From CAYVMN01 sp964452575 (GTDB taxonomy: Bacteria > Desulfobacterota > DSM-4660 > Desulfatiglandales > Desulfatiglandaceae): a DNA stretch of 43,827 bases. Within the stretch, counting starts at the first letter, position 1. Each line of letters starts with the position of its first letter. This document shows, in pieces, positions 16,706 through 24,307 of this stretch. Under the pieces are notes generated by a model that saw only the letters and a list, made by a program, of their open reading frames with translations, had not been told where the DNA came from and did not search any database. The translations under genes and the position numbers were made by a program. The stretch covers positions 1 through 43,827 of the forward strand of contig CAYVMN010000006.1 in NCBI GenBank assembly GCA_964452575.1, given 5' to 3'.

Positions 16706-17305
16706 ATGATGAAGAAGAAACTGGCTTTGATGATGCTTTTGACTTTCGGCCTCAGTCTTGCTCTTATGTCCTGTGTGACGACACAGGTCAAGCCCACTGC
16801 GGCCAACTTTGTCGCCCCAAAGATTTCGCTGGAATCATTTATGGTTCCTTTCTATGATGAGTATTGGTATATCGCAAAATCTGTGAAACCAACTAAAGGG
16901 CAAGCAGGAGACCGGGGCGCGTTCCTGCCTATGACGTTTGTCTTTAACGTCAAGAATCCCAATGCCTATCCGATCCGCCTGGATGAAATAAAGTATACCG
17001 TTGTTTTTGATAAAGACTTTCAAATGATTACAAGTGCTGACCAGCTCTCCAACTGGATTCCGGCCGGCATGGAAGATCAGGTAAGTGTGACCACAATGAT
17101 CACTGTTCGTTCTGCCCTGGTGGGACTGTTGCTCGCCAACGCCGTACAACTCAAGGCCAAGGGATGGGATCCATGGGCGACCCTCGAAAGATGGTGGAAG
17201 GGGGTCCCCGAGGGGACTGTTAAGGTTACTTTGACAGAGTGTACTTTCTCATTCACGGCCGACGGTGTCACAAAGGTCTATCCTTTTTCTGTTAATGTGC
17301 AGTAA
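16706..17305 (+). CDS. lipoprotein with LEA14-like (LEA2/WHy) domain
   Basis: The 199-residue product has a lipoprotein signal: a basic MMKKK start, a hydrophobic core and a lipobox ending in Cys23 (LMSC). The mature part contains TFVFNVKNPNAYPIRLDEIKYTVVFD, the NPNxxPI pattern of the LEA type-2/water-stress fold, then a beta-rich domain ending in VKVYPF-like strands. Such lipoproteins are usually anchored to a membrane and of unknown role; no enzymatic residues are apparent. I start at ATG 16706, which has GGGAGGT upstream and yields a proper signal; the frame is open further upstream but runs through the heptamer repeat. It sits at the end of the liv genes, perhaps an accessory of uptake. 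Confidence 0.75.
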   Translation: MMKKKLALMMLLTFGLSLALMSCVTTQVKPTAANFVAPKISLESFMVPFYDEYWYIAKSVKPTKGQAGDRGAFLPMTFVFNVKNPNAYPIRLDEIKYTVVFDKDFQMITSADQLSNWIPAGMEDQVSVTTMITVRSALVGLLLANAVQLKAKGWDPWATLERWWKGVPEGTVKVTLTECTFSFTADGVTKVYPFSVNVQ

Positions 17306-17315
17306 CATAATCAGG

Positions 17316-17390
17316 GGGTCAGGCCTTGATATTCGACACAATCCCTCTTGAAGGAAGGATCGCAAGAGAATTCGTGTTAAGGCCTGACCC
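17316..17390. repeat. REP/MITE-like inverted repeat upstream of the second acyl-CoA synthetase
   Basis: GGGTCAGGCCTT (17316-17327) and AAGGCCTGACCC (17379-17390) are perfect 12-bp inverted repeats; inside them CTCTTG (17345-17350) pairs with CAAGAG (17363-17368). The 75-bp unit fills the gap between the lipoprotein gene and the next gene, and its right end touches the first possible start codon. GGGTCAGGCCTT-type ends remind me of elements moved by REP-associated Y1 transposases; that link is from memory and unproven. No T-run, so not a typical terminator. Confidence 0.6.
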
Positions 17391-17404
17391 TCATGGGGAA
17401 TAAT

Positions 17405-18928
17405 ATGGGACTCTACGATTTTACCTTCTATGATCTGATAAGGCGAAATGCGATCAACTTTAAGGGCAAGGAGGCATGGTTTGAGGTAGATGACGGGCGG
17501 TCCCTGACCTTTTCCAGATATAAGGAAAAGGTTGACCTGCTTGCCTGTGGTCTGGGAAAGGCAGGGGTCAAAAAGGGGGACCGCGTGGGTGTTGTGGGGA
17601 AAAATAGCCTTGAGTACTTTCTCCTCTACGGCGCTGCTGCAGGCCTTGGGGCTATTGTACTACCAATCAACTGGAGGCTTTCGGCCGATGAGATGGCATT
17701 CAACCTGAATGATTGTGAGCCAGGACTGTTGTTTGCGGATCAGGAGTTTCAAGAAATCATTAGCGGGGTTAAGGAAAGGCTCCCGTCGGTGAGAAAATAT
17801 TTCAACCTTGGTCCTGAAGGGGGAGGATTTTTAGAGTTCGGCTCATTGATGGATCATGACGATGTCTTCAATCCGGAAAACGTGTCGACAGATGACGGAT
17901 TCGTAATTATCCACACGGCAGCCGTGGCAGGAAGACCCAGGGGGGCTTTATTGAGCCACGGTAATGTCCTTTGCGCGGATATGCATTTTGGATACTTTTT
18001 CAACCTTACTGCGGACGATGTCCATTTGAACATTTTACCCCTTTTCCATGTGGGTGGTCTTTTCATGGTGACATCGAGCTTTCATGCAGGGGTACTGAAT
18101 GTCAATATGGCCAAATTTGATGCGAATAAGGCCGCAGAGATGATTGAGGGAAAGAAGGTTTCCATGATGTTCACCTTTGCGCCCATCCTCGGATCTGTTC
18201 TGGAGGCCCATGAGAAGACAGGCCGAGATATCAGCAGCCTCAGGATTTCCGCTGGGCTTGACACGCCTGAGACCATTGAAAAGTATCAACGGATCACCGG
18301 AGGGACCTTCTACTGCATGTATGGCCAGACAGAGACCTCCTGCGTGGCCACTTTTTGTGCATATAATGAAAGGCCTGGATCCGCGGGCAAGATGCTTCCG
18401 CTGGCAGAAGTGAGGCTTGTGGACGACCATGATCAACCGGTCCCTGTGGGAGGGGTTGGGGAGATTACCATGAAAGGCCCCATGGTATTCAAGGGTTACT
18501 GGAATCTCCCCAAAGACAACGAGTACACCTTCCGCGATGGCTGGCATCACACGGGTGATCTGGGCCGGTTTGATGAAGACGGATTTCTCTGGTATGCGGG
18601 CCGCAAGGCCGAGAAGGAACTCATCAAGCCCGGAGGTGAAAATGTCTATCCTGCAGAGGTGGAAAAGGTCGTGCTTCAGCACCCGGCGGTAGAAAGGACC
18701 GTGGTCTTCGGAGTGCCTGATCCCAAGTGGAAAGAAGGGATCAAGGCGGTATGTCAGTTAAAGGAGGGCGAGACCTTAGAGCCAAAGGAATTGATCGATT
18801 TTGTAGGGGCCCGGATCGCGAGATATAAGAAACCCCAATACGTGGAATTCATAACCGATTTTCCACTCTTGGATGATGGCCAACCCGATAGGGTCAAGAT
18901 AAAGGAATTATACGGCGGAGAGCAATAA
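17405..18928 (+). CDS. acyl-CoA synthetase-like (ANL) protein with degenerate ATP-binding loop
   Basis: A 507-residue ANL-fold protein (two domains: GDRVGVVGKNSLEYF, CMYGQTETS, HTGDLGRFDEDGFLWYAGRKAEKELIKPGGENVYPAEVE). The core nucleotide loop, normally TSGTTGxPKG, reads HTAAVAGRPRGALLSHGN, losing the Ser/Gly/Thr pattern and the Lys. At the C terminus the catalytic Lys position of PKTxxGKIxRxEL aligns with Arg in DGQPDRVKIKEL. It may use a modified mechanism or bind acyl-CoA without adenylation; ordinary ligase activity should not be assumed. The start is uncertain: ATG 17393 abuts the inverted repeat, while ATG 17405 has GGGG upstream. Followed by a strong terminator, so it closes the operon. 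Confidence 0.8.
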   Translation: MGLYDFTFYDLIRRNAINFKGKEAWFEVDDGRSLTFSRYKEKVDLLACGLGKAGVKKGDRVGVVGKNSLEYFLLYGAAAGLGAIVLPINWRLSADEMAFNLNDCEPGLLFADQEFQEIISGVKERLPSVRKYFNLGPEGGGFLEFGSLMDHDDVFNPENVSTDDGFVIIHTAAVAGRPRGALLSHGNVLCADMHFGYFFNLTADDVHLNILPLFHVGGLFMVTSSFHAGVLNVNMAKFDANKAAEMIEGKKVSMMFTFAPILGSVLEAHEKTGRDISSLRISAGLDTPETIEKYQRITGGTFYCMYGQTETSCVATFCAYNERPGSAGKMLPLAEVRLVDDHDQPVPVGGVGEITMKGPMVFKGYWNLPKDNEYTFRDGWHHTGDLGRFDEDGFLWYAGRKAEKELIKPGGENVYPAEVEKVVLQHPAVERTVVFGVPDPKWKEGIKAVCQLKEGETLEPKELIDFVGARIARYKKPQYVEFITDFPLLDDGQPDRVKIKELYGGEQ

Positions 18929-18952
18929 TGTCTTAAGACATCTATGCAATTG

Positions 18953-18985
18953 AAAAAGGCCCTGCCTAACGGTCAGGGCCTTTTT
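18953..18985 (+). terminator. strong bidirectional intrinsic terminator
   Basis: AAAAAGGCCCTG (18953-18964), a 9-nt loop, CAGGGCCTTTTT (18974-18985): a perfect 12-bp stem flanked by A and T runs so that it can work in both directions. It ends the liv/acyl-CoA synthetase transcript 25 bp after the last stop codon. The following stretch to 19156 is AT-rich and contains no gene. Confidence 0.92.
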
Positions 18986-19156
18986 CTTTGCACAAGAAGA
19001 TTATAATACTACCTGACGTCTGGTAGCCTCAAAATTCCTTGAACTTGTATTCAAGATTAATGAGTACATGCGTCTATTCCTGAGAGCAGCTATTGTCATA
19101 TGCTATTGAAATACATGGCTAAATATATTCTATTTGGTATTGATTGAAAAAATAAC

Positions 19157-19195
19157 TTGACTCTCCTAAAAATCTCCTGATAATGAATTATTATC
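19157..19195 (+). promoter_or_regulatory. promoter and operator-like palindrome of the tetR/mutase operon
   Basis: TTGACT (19157-19162), 16-bp spacer, GATAAT (19179-19184). The -10 overlaps a palindrome GATAAT-GAATT-ATTATC (19179-19195), a natural place for TetR autorepression. It lies in the 375-bp gap 18929-19303 between the terminated liv operon and tetR. Confidence 0.5.
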
Positions 19196-19303
19196 CGAAA
19201 GGAAAAAATTAGCTACAAAAACGAATAACAGTTCGCCACCTAAGATGACAAGAGAGCATGCTGAGTGAACAGACCAGAGAGGATGTCGTGGAGGTTCCCA
19301 GCG

Positions 19304-19933
19304 GTGCAAAAAATCAAGAACAAGGAACTCGTTGAAAAACGGCAGCAGCAGATATCTGATGCCGCAATGAGGCTTTTTGCCAAGAATGGGTATCACAATA
19401 CCACCGTCCGGGACATTGCCAGGCTATCGAAGATCAGCACAGGTTCGATTTATGACTATATCAAGAATAAGGAGGACATCCTTTTTCTGGTCTCAAAGAA
19501 CTTCTTTGATAACCTGCAAAGGGAGGTTGAAAAGGCAGTCAAGGGTCTGGATGATCCCTTGATGAAGTTGAGGGCGGTTATCGAGGCAACCCTGACGGTC
19601 ATAGATCGGTTTCAGGAATATGTGCTCATCACTTACCGGGAATCAAAATACTTCAAACGGCAGGATCTAATGGGGATCTTCCAGCAGGAGGACTTTTTTA
19701 TTGATGTTTTTCTACGGATTATGGAGGAGGGGAGGCAAAAGGGACTCTTTCAGGTTCGGGATCCCTTTGTGGTCGCAAACCTCCTAACGCTGATGACCCA
19801 TTGCTGGGCCCTCAAGCGTTATAAGTTGAAAGAGTGCAGTCTCTTTAGCTTCAAAGAAACACTTATTGAGCTTGTCTTGGAAGGAATTGGCAGGAAAGAT
19901 GTAGTGAAAACAGATAGTCAGAGGGAGGTATAG
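19304..19933 (+). CDS. TetR/AcrR-family transcriptional regulator
   Basis: The 209-residue protein has an N-terminal TetR helix-turn-helix: RQQQISDAAMRLFAKNGYHNTTVRDIARLSKISTGSIYDYIKNKEDILF, followed by an all-helical ligand domain. I choose GTG 19304 because GGAGG lies 9 bp upstream and the protein then starts MQKIKNKELVEKR; longer in-frame starts (GTG 19265, ATG 19283) add a peptide without homology-like character. TetR members of the FadR/PaaR type bind acyl-CoAs, and this gene is only 5 bp from the acyl-CoA mutase genes, so an acyl-CoA effector is a reasonable inference. Likely autoregulated through the palindrome at 19179-19195. Confidence 0.88.
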   Translation: MQKIKNKELVEKRQQQISDAAMRLFAKNGYHNTTVRDIARLSKISTGSIYDYIKNKEDILFLVSKNFFDNLQREVEKAVKGLDDPLMKLRAVIEATLTVIDRFQEYVLITYRESKYFKRQDLMGIFQQEDFFIDVFLRIMEEGRQKGLFQVRDPFVVANLLTLMTHCWALKRYKLKECSLFSFKETLIELVLEGIGRKDVVKTDSQREV

Positions 19934-19938
19934 CAGTC

Positions 19939-21621
19939 ATGGGAAACGGGACGATTCCTTATGATCGAAACTATGGGGCGTTGGTGAGAGACAGAACGCA
20001 AAGCAACATTCGTATCAAGAAGCTTTACGGGCCAGAGGATATCGAGGGCCTTGATTATGAAAAGGACCTGGGAAATCCAGGGCAGGTTCCCTTTACTAGA
20101 GGGACTTATCCGGACATGTATAGAAAGGCCCTGTGGCTCAAATCCTTTATTGTCTGTTACGCAACGCCAGAGGAAACCAACAGGGCCTTCAAACAGTACA
20201 TTGCTGCCGGTCAGACAGGCCTTCGAGTGCTCACGGATACCTCAACCCTTTCCGGGGTTGACCCTGATCATCCGCTTGCAAGATATGACATCATGTGCAA
20301 CGGCAATCCGACCTTTGCACTGACCGAGTACGAGACAATGCTGGACGGAATCGCGCTTGAGGATATCGATTTTGAATCGGCGAATTCTACCCCTTCCGGC
20401 AGTTTCTTTACCTATGTCTATCTGGTCTCCCTGATGGAAAAAAGGGGTTCTGATATCTCAAGGCTGAGGGGTACGAATATCAACGACCCAATTCACGCAT
20501 TCATCGTATATGGAACCCCAGAGTTTCCTCCTAAACTCGCCCGAAAGGTAAATCTGGACCTGATAGAATTTGGAATCAAGAATACCCCGAAATTGCATCC
20601 ATGCACCCCGTGCGGATACGACATGCGTGATGCCGGGATCAGTTCCATCCAGGAGATGGCCTTTGTCATGGGCAACGCCTTGCAGTACTACGGGGATGCC
20701 ATAAAGGAGCGGGGCGTGAAATTCGACGATTTCAGACCTATGGTCTTTTCAATGAGCTCTGAGTCCGATTTTTTCGAGACCATCGCCAAATTCCGTGCCA
20801 CCAGAAGGCTTTGGGCCAAGATTGCCAAAGAAAGGCTCGGGGCCACCAAACCGCGTAATATGGCCTGTCGGATAGGTATCCGGACGGCCGGGAACTCCAT
20901 CTATCCCCAAAAGCCCCTAAACAATACCGCGAGAATTACCATGCAGATACTGGCCGCCGTATTAGGCGGCGTACAATCCATTGATCCTTCAGGGATTGAC
21001 GAGACCTTCGGTTTACCCTCTGAAGAGTCCAGGATTTTCGAACTGGATCTCCAGCACATCATAGCTCACGAAAATAATGTTCCCCTCACCGCTGATCCTT
21101 TGGGAGGGTCCTATTACATAGAATGGCTTACCAACAAGCTGGAAGATGAGACCGTCAAACTGCTGGATGAGATCGATCAAGTTGGGGGCATGTGGCGGTG
21201 TCTAGAGACCGGGTGGCTCCAGAAGCAGTTTGATATCACCACCGCAGAGATCCAGAATGAGATCAATGAATGCAAGCGGCTGATCATTGGGGCCAATTCC
21301 TTCAAGGGGGAAGACGGCGAGATCAGCAAGAAGATCATTGAAGGGGCCTACAAGGTGCCGCCCGATGATAAGAGGTTCGGCGCCATTGACAGAGTCAAGG
21401 AGCTTAGGGAGAAGCGTGATCAGAAAAAGGTAAAGGAAAGACTAAAAGAACTCGTCGAGTCGGTGCAAGAAGGTCAAAATATTTTGAGGCCCACCATTGA
21501 GGCTACCAAGGCCTATGCGACCCTGGGCGAGATGGTGGGGACAATACGGCTAGCGAACGGGCTCCCCTATGATCCCTACGGGCGAATCCCCATGCCGGAA
21601 TTCATGAAGGATATCGTTTAG
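19939..21621 (+). CDS. cobalamin-dependent acyl-CoA mutase, large (catalytic) subunit; substrate unknown
   Basis: 560 residues with the methylmalonyl-CoA mutase TIM-barrel fold: PFTRGTYPDMYR (51-62), GQTGLRVLTD, DFFETIAKFRATRRLWAKI, a QPLNN-like QKPLNNTAR, AAVLGGVQS and DPLGGSYYIE. It catalyses radical 1,2-rearrangement of an acyl-CoA with adenosylcobalamin, carried by the small subunit encoded next. Aligned by hand to the Propionibacterium enzyme, Tyr89 is Ile71, Gln197 is Ile181, Arg207 is Tyr191 and His244 is Asp228. These are the residues that hold the methylmalonyl carboxylate and assist the radical. It is therefore probably not a methylmalonyl-CoA mutase, and does not match the isobutyryl (Phe/Gln) or 2-hydroxyisobutyryl (Ile/Gln) types either. 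No MeaB-type chaperone gene is in the window. Confidence 0.88.
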   Translation: MGNGTIPYDRNYGALVRDRTQSNIRIKKLYGPEDIEGLDYEKDLGNPGQVPFTRGTYPDMYRKALWLKSFIVCYATPEETNRAFKQYIAAGQTGLRVLTDTSTLSGVDPDHPLARYDIMCNGNPTFALTEYETMLDGIALEDIDFESANSTPSGSFFTYVYLVSLMEKRGSDISRLRGTNINDPIHAFIVYGTPEFPPKLARKVNLDLIEFGIKNTPKLHPCTPCGYDMRDAGISSIQEMAFVMGNALQYYGDAIKERGVKFDDFRPMVFSMSSESDFFETIAKFRATRRLWAKIAKERLGATKPRNMACRIGIRTAGNSIYPQKPLNNTARITMQILAAVLGGVQSIDPSGIDETFGLPSEESRIFELDLQHIIAHENNVPLTADPLGGSYYIEWLTNKLEDETVKLLDEIDQVGGMWRCLETGWLQKQFDITTAEIQNEINECKRLIIGANSFKGEDGEISKKIIEGAYKVPPDDKRFGAIDRVKELREKRDQKKVKERLKELVESVQEGQNILRPTIEATKAYATLGEMVGTIRLANGLPYDPYGRIPMPEFMKDIV

Positions 21622-21640
21622 GAGAGGGAGGGGTAGGGTC

Positions 21641-22054
21641 ATGAAAGAGGAGAACAGAAAGATACGAGTATTGATCGGCAAGGTAGGATTCGATCCCCAT
21701 GATAGGGGTATCCTCATCCTTTCTCAAGGGTTAATGAAGGCCGGAATGGAGGTCATTTTCCTGGGCAAATTTCAAACCGCAGAGGAAGTAGTAAGTTCTG
21801 CAATTGAGGAGAATGTCGATGTTATCGCCTTGAGTGATCATTGCGGGGTCATGCGCCTGATCGCGGGGGATGTGATGGAATTGCTTGAGAATCAGAAAGC
21901 AACCGATATCTGTGTCGTGGCAGGGGGAATTATCCCCGAAGAGGACAGGCCATTGCTGGAGAAAATGGGGGTTACCGGCAATTACGGCATGGGGACACCC
22001 ATGGAGGAAATCGTAAGGCACATCAAGAAAAGGGTTAATAATAAGAAACGCTGA
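21641..22054 (+). CDS. cobalamin-binding small subunit of the acyl-CoA mutase
   Basis: A 137-residue Rossmann-like B12 domain. FDPHDRG (residues 17-23) contains the DxHxxG motif whose His20 is the lower cobalt ligand (base-off/His-on), and VVAGGIIPEED carries the GG motif that packs on the nucleotide tail. The intermediate SxL motif, normally within LSSLSGAH, reads ALSDHCGV (Ser65, His67 replacing Leu), a mild deviation. It starts at ATG 21641 after a run of GGAGAGGGAGGGG, 19 bp behind the large subunit, and the two must form the holoenzyme. Separate subunits resemble the isobutyryl- and hydroxyisobutyryl-CoA mutases and archaeal methylmalonyl-CoA mutases. Confidence 0.92.
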   Translation: MKEENRKIRVLIGKVGFDPHDRGILILSQGLMKAGMEVIFLGKFQTAEEVVSSAIEENVDVIALSDHCGVMRLIAGDVMELLENQKATDICVVAGGIIPEEDRPLLEKMGVTGNYGMGTPMEEIVRHIKKRVNNKKR

Positions 22055-22078
22055 GAAATAACTTCAGGCATCCGGGGC

Positions 22079-23257
22079 TTACCTGCTCAAGAGCTTATCA
22101 GCCTCTTCGATCAATTCGCTAAGTGTGGCCTTCTCATCAATTTCCAATATAGTCTCAAACTCGCTTTGGACGGCATCTTTTGCGAAAAGGCCGGGTAAAG
22201 GTTCGATTGACGGGGTATGAATTGGAGACCGGTCGGGTTCTGAAGGGGCAAAAATCGCAGCCGGAGGAACAAAATCATGCCTGCTGTCGAGATAAGATCG
22301 GTATTGATCCATGCTGAACATCCCTTCATTCCTTCCGGTAAGGATTGCGCTTTCTATCTGCATGAGCCTGTTATCACGTATAATGCTCTTGACGGATTGC
22401 GTGCCCCTCAAGATGGAAAGGAGGGGGACCCGGTAATTGAGTGACGGCATAAAGACGAGCCTTTGAATGACCAGAAAGGAGAGCGTGGAGGCAATCTGGT
22501 TACGAACCGAGTCCTGGGTCTCGGGATGGAACGAGTTACAGATGCGATGCAGGGCATCCTCTGCAGAGGAGGCATGGAGTGAGCCGATCACCAAATGGCC
22601 GGATTCGGCGGCATGCAATGTCAGGCGGATCGTCTCGGGTTCCCTGAGTTCCCCTACCACTATTACATCAGGGTCTTCACGCAGAACATCCAGGAGCCCC
22701 TGCTCATATGACGGAATATGCGTCCCGAGCTCCCGTTGCGCTATGAGCGACTTCTTTGATGTGAAGGCATATTCAATCGGGTCTTCAAGGGTAACAATAT
22801 GGACGTTTCGGTGCGCATTAATCTCTTCTATTATCGCGGCCACGGTTGTGGATTTCCCGCAACCCGCGGTTCCACAAATCAGCACCAGTCCAGATGCGAG
22901 TCTCGAACACTCCTGAAGTGAGGGGTGAAGGTTAAGATCATGAATACAAGGGACACGGCCGGGCAGCAGCCTAAGGGCCAGGCTTAGCCCTGAAAGTGAG
23001 TGGAAGAGATTTATTCTGATACGGATATTGCTGACAGTCCTTGCAAAATCGACAGAAAGACGTTCCCTGAGCACTGTCCGATCCCTGCTGGATAGGAGGT
23101 TCTCGGCCAACTCCTTGATCTCCTGGTGACTCCAGGAGTCATGCTGGAAAATGATCATTCCGTTTTGTCTGAATACAACAGGTTTGCCGGCCATGATGTG
23201 TATGTCTGAGGCATTTTTGCCAGCAGCGAGCCTTATTGTCCTGGCCAATCGATCCAT
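22079..23257 (-). CDS. PilT-like type II/IV secretion ATPase
   Basis: A 392-residue RecA-type hexameric ATPase of the GspE/PilT family. The N-terminal domain has ASDIHIMAGKPVVFR; Walker A is GTAGCGKST (about 129-137; usual form GPTGSGKST), the Asp box LEDPIEY follows, Walker B is DPDVIVVGELREPETI and the His box is AAESGHLVIGSLHASSA. True PilTs power pilus retraction, but no pilus gene is nearby: its neighbours are a MEMO-family gene 41 bp upstream and, convergently, the mutase genes. The C-terminal 80 residues (Pro/Ser-rich, then an acidic helix) are not typical of PilT. Function in this context is unknown. Confidence 0.85.
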   Translation of the reverse strand: MDRLARTIRLAAGKNASDIHIMAGKPVVFRQNGMIIFQHDSWSHQEIKELAENLLSSRDRTVLRERLSVDFARTVSNIRIRINLFHSLSGLSLALRLLPGRVPCIHDLNLHPSLQECSRLASGLVLICGTAGCGKSTTVAAIIEEINAHRNVHIVTLEDPIEYAFTSKKSLIAQRELGTHIPSYEQGLLDVLREDPDVIVVGELREPETIRLTLHAAESGHLVIGSLHASSAEDALHRICNSFHPETQDSVRNQIASTLSFLVIQRLVFMPSLNYRVPLLSILRGTQSVKSIIRDNRLMQIESAILTGRNEGMFSMDQYRSYLDSRHDFVPPAAIFAPSEPDRSPIHTPSIEPLPGLFAKDAVQSEFETILEIDEKATLSELIEEADKLLSR

Positions 23258-23298
23258 CCCGTACTCTCAGGAAGATATCCGAGCCTCCATTAAAGGAA

Positions 23299-24273
23299 TT
23301 ATTCAGGGACGGCAAAGACCACGGCCCCGTAACCAACAACCCATCTACCACGACCCTCGGGAAAGTCATCTCCGCTGTTCCGATAGTGAAGGACTGTACC
23401 TTTCTTGCACCCTTGCGACTTTGCGAACTGCATAACTGCAAGGACCGGCATTAACCCGCAGAAGGTCTGCCTGGAGGGGCTCCAATCCTTTAGGATAGCG
23501 GCATAATCCACGGACCTTACTTTTTCGAGCGTTTTCCTATCCGTTCGTGCGACAAGCTGATAGCTTGGATCATGGAGCATGTCAGAGCTTGCGATCACCA
23601 GTATCTTTTTCTCTTTCGAAAGCCCACCAAGCGCCTTTACAAGGTCGTCCAGGGTTCTGGAGTCATGGTCACCAATAATGCCCACCACGATCTTTGTATC
23701 AGGCAGGGCCGCCTGGACAAAGGGGATCTCGTTTTCGGCGGAATGTTCGCCTGCATGCGGGGCATAGTCAAAAGATATCCGCGCACTTTGTGACACCAAG
23801 AATTCTGCCGCTTGTTGGTCGAGCTTCGCCTCACCGAGGGGCGTGGCTATGGCATCGCCGTCCATAATCGCCACGCCCTGAAAACCTCCCCTATGGCTTA
23901 TCCCTAGAACTACGACCGTCTCGGGTCGATGGCCAGCCATGACATTTTCCCTTATGGCACGGAAGGTATAACCCGCCACCTTTCCGGAATATAGATAGCC
24001 TGCATGCGGTGCAATAGCCCCCACAATCCTTCCAGCCACACCTTCAACCTCGGCATTCTCAATATATCCATTGACCATGGGGCCTAAGACCTGTCCATTT
24101 TCTGGAAACCACCTCCCGTCCCCAAAGGTCTTCCTGACTGTTCGATCACCTTTTTTCTTCATATCTTCCTTGCCTCCGCCCTGTGAACACACAGCAGAAA
24201 ATGGCATAACAAGACACGCCGTTATTAGCACTAGGCGTCGAATAACAGACTGTTTTGGTACAAAGCTTGGCAT
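23299..24273 (-). CDS. MEMO-family (AmmeMemoRadiSam system protein B-like) protein with signal peptide
   Basis: A 324-residue protein of the MEMO1 fold, related to class III extradiol dioxygenases. Candidate metal/active residues are present: His90 (APHAGYLYSG), His127 (LGISHRGG), the EHSAENEIPF segment, Asp231/His234 (SSDMLHD) and Cys272 (FCGLMPV). I start at ATG 24273 (GGGG 9 bp upstream), giving a 30-residue Sec-type signal ending near AVCSQGG; the lipobox is imperfect. The longer open frame upstream overlaps the CarS-like gene. Most family members are cytoplasmic and sit beside AMMECR1 and a PflA-like radical SAM gene; here there is no AMMECR1 and the radical SAM neighbour is of another kind. 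Likely periplasmic; substrate unknown. Confidence 0.8.
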   Translation of the reverse strand: MPSFVPKQSVIRRLVLITACLVMPFSAVCSQGGGKEDMKKKGDRTVRKTFGDGRWFPENGQVLGPMVNGYIENAEVEGVAGRIVGAIAPHAGYLYSGKVAGYTFRAIRENVMAGHRPETVVVLGISHRGGFQGVAIMDGDAIATPLGEAKLDQQAAEFLVSQSARISFDYAPHAGEHSAENEIPFVQAALPDTKIVVGIIGDHDSRTLDDLVKALGGLSKEKKILVIASSDMLHDPSYQLVARTDRKTLEKVRSVDYAAILKDWSPSRQTFCGLMPVLAVMQFAKSQGCKKGTVLHYRNSGDDFPEGRGRWVVGYGAVVFAVPE

Positions 24274-24307
24274 GGGAATATCCCCATCTCCCTCCGGGCT
24301 ACTGATT

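Noticed and set aside
19939..21621. Naming the mutase as methylmalonyl-CoA mutase
   Set aside because: The fold fits, but the carboxylate-binding Tyr and Arg and the catalytic His are replaced.
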